24,064 bases of DNA from Alkalihalobacillus alcalophilus ATCC 27647 = CGMCC 1.3604 (GTDB lineage Bacteria > Bacillota > Bacilli > Bacillales > Bacillaceae_D), in assembly GCF_000292245.2 (NCBI RefSeq), contig NZ_ALPT02000065.1, positions 1-24,064 on the forward strand, read 5' to 3'. The stretch's first letter is position 1. Each line of letters starts with the position of its first letter. This document shows positions 21,173 through 24,064 of the stretch, piece after piece. The position numbers and the translations under genes were made by a program. The notes beneath the pieces were generated by a model. The model saw nothing but the letters and a program-made list of their open reading frames with translations, searched no databases and had not been told where the DNA came from.

Positions 21173-22303
21173 TTATCTTACTGCACAACGGTTTGGCCCA
21201 ATTTCCATTTCACGTTGTTTCTCTTCATCTGGTGTAATTTTACCCATATTGGTTTCACGAATTTCTTGATACGCGTTTGGTTGTGGCGGTAAGTTTTCTG
21301 TCACCATTGATCTAAACTCATTTTCATCTTCAATGTTTAAACCATGATTTTGAGCAAATAATGTGCCTAGTTTTTCTGCAACACTTCCATCTTCATTTAA
21401 CTCTTCGATGATCATAAAGTGAGCCGGTAAAACAATCAACTCTTCTGATAGTTCTCTATAACGCGTATAAAGCGACTCACGTAAATCTCCTACCCAATCT
21501 TCAGCGAGTCCTGCTAGGTCAGGTCTTCCAATGGAATCAATGAAGAGAATGTCTCCGGATAATAGGTATTTTTCATCGATAACAAATGAAGTCGATCCGA
21601 TTGTATGACCAGGTGAGTATAGCGCATGAATGTTGATCGTTGAGTTTCCGATCACTACGTCATTCCCACCTTCAAGTGCCGCATATTCAAACACTACTTC
21701 ACCAGCGTCTTTTGGAGGTAACCAGTAGGTTGCACCAGTTGCTTCCGCAATTTTTCTTCCTCCAGAAATATGATCAGCATGTAAATGAGTATCAAATACG
21801 TGTGTGATTTTTGCATTGATTTCCTTAGCAAAGTTCACATACACATCTGCCATACGTGTTGCATCGATAATCGCAGCTTCCCCATTTGAAACAACCATAT
21901 AAGATAGACAACCTTTACCTAGACGGACAAATTGATATAGCTCACCACCGTCTTTTAGGTCCCCTACTTTAACTGGCTCTAAATATTCACTCCAAGTCTT
22001 CATTCCGCCTTCAAGATAAGAAACATCTAGTCCTTCATCAGACAACATCTCTGCTACCATCATCGAAGAACCTTCTTTCGCACAAACGACTAAGACTTCT
22101 TTATCTGCTGGAATTTTATCCATGATTTCTTCTACACCATCTAATAGTTCAAAATAAGGAATATTAAAGTAATCAAAGTTCTCTCCTTCAATCTTCCAAT
22201 CAGCGAAATCCCCTTCATTACGAACATCTAGAATAAATAGCTCTTTCTTTTCGATTACTTTTCTTGCTATTTCTTTTGAATTCATTGCTTTTACTGTCAT
22301 CAT
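21173..22303 (-). CDS. Rhodanese plus metallo-beta-lactamase protein, persulfide dioxygenase type (YrkH/CstB-like)
   Basis: A 376-residue two-domain enzyme. Residues about 5-110 are a rhodanese with active Cys C74 (VVCAKEGSS). Residues about 120-340 are a metallo-beta-lactamase fold of the ETHE1/persulfide dioxygenase type: metal ligands H173, H175, D177 and H178 in THLHADH, H233 in PGH, D251 in SGD, and the ETHE1-type GRPD at 259-262. It should oxidise low-molecular-weight persulfides to sulfite or, with the rhodanese, to thiosulfate. The domain order is the reverse of CstB, in which the lactamase domain comes first. The start is one of two adjacent ATGs (22303 or 22300), with GGGGG upstream. 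Confidence 0.9.
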   Translation of the reverse strand: MMTVKAMNSKEIARKVIEKKELFILDVRNEGDFADWKIEGENFDYFNIPYFELLDGVEEIMDKIPADKEVLVVCAKEGSSMMVAEMLSDEGLDVSYLEGGMKTWSEYLEPVKVGDLKDGGELYQFVRLGKGCLSYMVVSNGEAAIIDATRMADVYVNFAKEINAKITHVFDTHLHADHISGGRKIAEATGATYWLPPKDAGEVVFEYAALEGGNDVVIGNSTINIHALYSPGHTIGSTSFVIDEKYLLSGDILFIDSIGRPDLAGLAEDWVGDLRESLYTRYRELSEELIVLPAHFMIIEELNEDGSVAEKLGTLFAQNHGLNIEDENEFRSMVTENLPPQPNAYQEIRETNMGKITPDEEKQREMEIGPNRCAVR

Positions 22304-22343
22304 TTATACCCCCGATAGTATATTTTTCTTTAAAAAAATTTAA

Positions 22344-22740
22344 TTAAAAGGTTAACGTTACATCCGCATCCTTGGCGAATTCTAAGAACGTAACGGCTCC
22401 ACCCACTTCAATTCCATCAACAAATGCATCTTTTTCTAGCTCCATAACATCCATTGTCATTTGACAGCCAATTAGTTTAACCCCCCATTTCCTGAGCCAT
22501 TTCCACAAGTTCAGGAATGGCTGGAACATTGGCTTTTTCAAAACCCTTTTGGTAATGCTCTTTCCCCTCTGGCATTGGTAATTGACTGTATGCTTCTTTA
22601 TGAATTAGGTTTAGACCTTCAAAAGTAAAGAATATCGCTACCTCTTGGTCTGTTGCAGCTGCAGCTGTTGCTACATTGAATACTTTGTAGGCATCAAATA
22701 ACCCACCATTGCTTGCGATAATCGCTAATTTTCTACTCAT
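22344..22740 (-). pseudogene. DsrE/F family protein (YrkE-like), broken by a one-base frameshift
   Basis: GGAGG precedes the ATG at 22740. The first 86 codons (MSRKLAIIASNGGLFDAYK, VAIFFTFEGLNLIHK, ELVEMAQEMG) continue only in another frame as VKLIGCQMTMDVMELEKD and EVGGAVTFLEFAKDADVTL. The break is at a run of six C on the plus strand (22481-22486); five would keep the frame and give a 131-residue DsrE protein with its sulfur-carrying Cys in GCQMTMD. As it stands, the product ends just before that Cys and would be inactive. All neighbouring genes are intact, so a sequencing or assembly slip, or slippage during expression, is as likely as true loss. Confidence 0.85.
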
Positions 22741-22757
22741 CTTCTTTCAACCTCCTA

Positions 22758-22991
22758 TTATTTTTTCAATGCTGACATAATGCTATTTGGATCATAACCA
22801 ACAACCCACTGGCCGTTCACTTCCGTTTGTGGAACCCCTAATTGACCTGTTTTTTCTACAAGTTGCTGCATAGTGGCAGGATTTGTTTCTACATTCACTT
22901 CTTGATAGGAAATGTTTTGATCTGATAAAAAGTTTTTTAACATCACACAATAACGACAGTGATTAGATGTATAAACAGTAATCTGATTCAT
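22758..22991 (-). CDS. Glutaredoxin-like thiol oxidoreductase
   Basis: A 77-residue thioredoxin-fold protein. The active site CRYC (C12 and C15) follows TVYTSNH at the N-terminus, the cis-proline loop is GVPQTEV near residue 53, and GYDPNSI near residue 66 matches the GFD/GYN helix of NrdH/mycoredoxin-type proteins. GGAGGGGG precedes the ATG. It lies 11 bp after the TusA-rhodanese gene and 17 bp before dsrE, inside the operon, so it probably reduces persulfidated or oxidised partners of the sulfur relay. Confidence 0.9.
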   Translation of the reverse strand: MNQITVYTSNHCRYCVMLKNFLSDQNISYQEVNVETNPATMQQLVEKTGQLGVPQTEVNGQWVVGYDPNSIMSALKK

Positions 22992-23002
22992 GTTGCCCCC
23001 TC

Positions 23003-23578
23003 CTATTTATTAAGACTATCTGTTGGATGAGTCCATTCACTCATTCCAGGTACGACATTAATAACTGTTTTAAATCCAGCTTCTGTTAACTTTTGTGCGG
23101 CTAAATCACTACGGCTTCCAGTACGACACACAACATAAATATCTGCATCCTCGCTTAGTTCATTTAAACGATTCTCAAGTTCACCAAGCGGAATGGATTT
23201 TGCACCAGGAATATGATTGAAGGCATATTCAGCTGATTCGCGTACATCTAACACTAGAATACCTTCATTGTTAGCTAATTTCGCTTGAAGATCCTCGTTG
23301 TTTACAACATGTGGGTGTTTCTTCTCTTCTTTTTCTTCCCCAGTCGCCTTACGCAGATAATGTTTTAACACTTCACCCTCTTCAAGCGTTCCTAAATATT
23401 GATGTCCAGTGCTCTGTGCCCACGCCTTAATATCAGCAGTTGATCCTTTATCTGTTGCTTGAATTTCTAATACTTTTCCTGGTTCGAGCTCATTCATCGC
23501 TTTTTTTGTACGAACGATTGGCATTGGACATGCTAATCCTTTTGCATCTACTAGTTGATCAAATTTAATAGTTTCCAT
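23003..23578 (-). CDS. TusA-rhodanese fusion (YrkF/CstA-like)
   Basis: A 191-residue two-domain sulfur carrier. Residues 8-77 are TusA with C17 in AKGLACPMPIVRTKKAM; a charged linker (EEKEEKKHPH) follows; residues about 92-188 are a rhodanese with active Cys C151 in VVCRTGSRS. It would pass sulfane sulfur between the two Cys and to DsrE or the dioxygenase, as in Bacillus YrkF. GGAGG lies 7 nt upstream of the ATG. It is the first gene after the CstR-like operator, so it heads the regulated operon. Confidence 0.93.
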   Translation of the reverse strand: METIKFDQLVDAKGLACPMPIVRTKKAMNELEPGKVLEIQATDKGSTADIKAWAQSTGHQYLGTLEEGEVLKHYLRKATGEEKEEKKHPHVVNNEDLQAKLANNEGILVLDVRESAEYAFNHIPGAKSIPLGELENRLNELSEDADIYVVCRTGSRSDLAAQKLTEAGFKTVINVVPGMSEWTHPTDSLNK

Positions 23579-23599
23579 AAATAGTCCTCCTTAGAATGA

Positions 23600-23615
23600 A
23601 TACCTATATAGGTAT
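23600..23615. promoter_or_regulatory. CsoR/CstR-type operator palindrome
   Basis: ATACCTATATAGGTAT is a perfect 16-bp palindrome 22 bp upstream of the TusA-rhodanese start, with a -10-like TATTAT (23614-23619, minus) at its edge. ATACC/GGTAT half-sites around a short AT core are typical for the persulfide-sensing CstR and related CsoR repressors. No such regulator is in the window. Confidence 0.65.
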
Positions 23616-23632
23616 AATAAACTTCAAAAAAT

Positions 23633-23917
23633 TTACTGAACATTACCTTCCCAGTTCATCATGCCTCCAACCATATTGGTAGCATGAAACCCGTGACTGG
23701 ACAGAAACTCAGTGGCTCTTCCACTTCTAGCACCAGAGCGACAAACAATAATATATTCTTTCGTTTTGTCTAGTTCATGTAGACGAAATTCTAGTAATCC
23801 AAGCGGGATGTTTACACTCCCAGGTATATGCCCTGCTGCTACCTCATCCGTTTCACGAACATCAATAATATTCGGGTTAACGAGACGTTCTACTTCTTTA
23901 GGTGTGATTTCTTTCAT
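23633..23917 (-). CDS. Single-domain rhodanese
   Basis: A 94-residue sulfurtransferase. The order is NIIDVRETDEVAAGHIPGS (CH2A-type), PLGLLEFRL, then the active loop IVCRSGARS with C59 and the final helix TEFLSSHGF and VGGMMNW. It is complete. GGAGGAG lies 8 nt before the ATG. It lies upstream of the operator and 19 bp after another rhodanese gene, so it belongs to an upstream transcript that may read through into the main operon. Confidence 0.93.
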   Translation of the reverse strand: MKEITPKEVERLVNPNIIDVRETDEVAAGHIPGSVNIPLGLLEFRLHELDKTKEYIIVCRSGARSGRATEFLSSHGFHATNMVGGMMNWEGNVQ

Positions 23918-23936
23918 AACCGATCTCCTCCTAACG

Positions 23937-24064
23937 TTAGTTCCAAGCGCTCATACCGCCTTTTACGTTTGTAATTTTTTTAAAACCCATTTTCCTTAAT
24001 ACTTTTGATGCTTTATTGCTACGCATTCCACTCTGGCAAATAACTACAACTTCTTTCTCTTTTG
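23937..24064 (-). CDS. Rhodanese-like protein, partial
   Basis: The C-terminal 41 codons run off the window edge. EVVVICQSGMRSNKASKVL carries the active Cys in CQSGMRS, and VKGGMSAWN is the standard rhodanese ending before TAA. The 5' part lies beyond 24064. This is the fourth rhodanese domain in the cluster. Confidence 0.85.
   Translation of the reverse strand, partial: KEKEVVVICQSGMRSNKASKVLRKMGFKKITNVKGGMSAWN

Noticed and set aside
22344..22541. Separate 65-residue protein starting MKKPMFQPF
   Set aside because: Its first 20 residues are out-of-frame reading of dsrE; only the part from VKLIGC on is real and belongs to the frameshifted DsrE.

Overview
The window is low-GC DNA with strong GGAGG ribosome-binding sites, 7-1-7 Fur boxes, hydroxamate-siderophore uptake genes of the fhu type and a yrkE-I/cst-like sulfur cluster. 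This points to a spore-forming Bacillaceae (Firmicutes) chromosome. No species can be named from the sequence alone.

Left part (1-9950). Nearly all genes are on the minus strand. A small coiled-coil protein built on a 21-bp tandem repeat (220-588) is followed by a Fur-controlled siderophore importer: binding lipoprotein 2811-3752 and two FecCD-type permeases 1737-2744 and 721-1740. Three Fur boxes and a clear sigma-A promoter lie upstream of the lipoprotein gene. Next come a secreted peptidoglycan-binding protein with a sigma-B-like promoter and a TetR/NTF2-like pair with two operator palindromes. A decayed arylsulfatase-like tail follows, in about 1 kb without intact genes. Last are an accessory pair, a eukaryotic-type Ser/Thr kinase and a SEC-C/DUF3800 protein.

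Middle (9843-17945). After several small accessory ORFs, one of them frameshifted, there is a nested set of insertions. An IS21-family element (11274-17623, 89-bp imperfect terminal inverted repeats, 7-bp target duplication AAATAAG) interrupts a small membrane-protein gene. Its istA is itself interrupted, five codons before the catalytic Glu, by an approximately 3.5-kb element carrying three adjacent, overlapping tyrosine recombinases (a recombinase-in-trio, RIT, element). The RIT ends carry an ordered array of 10-bp arms around a 6-bp spacer, and both insertions can be undone in frame on paper.

Right part (17946-24064). An orphan TusA-domain remnant, a small zinc-ribbon protein, a ferritin-like/cupin protein and a SAM methyltransferase precede a minus-strand sulfane-sulfur operon. 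In transcription order the operon holds a partial rhodanese, a rhodanese, a CstR/CsoR-like operator, a TusA-rhodanese fusion, a glutaredoxin-like protein, a frameshifted DsrE, a rhodanese/persulfide dioxygenase and TusA. Just beyond an intrinsic terminator lies an unannotated HesB/IscA-like gene (20561-20845). It has an in-frame UGA exactly at the conserved Cys position, followed at the right distance by a SECIS-like stem-loop. This candidate selenoprotein and the nested RIT-in-IS21 structure are the most interesting items in the window.
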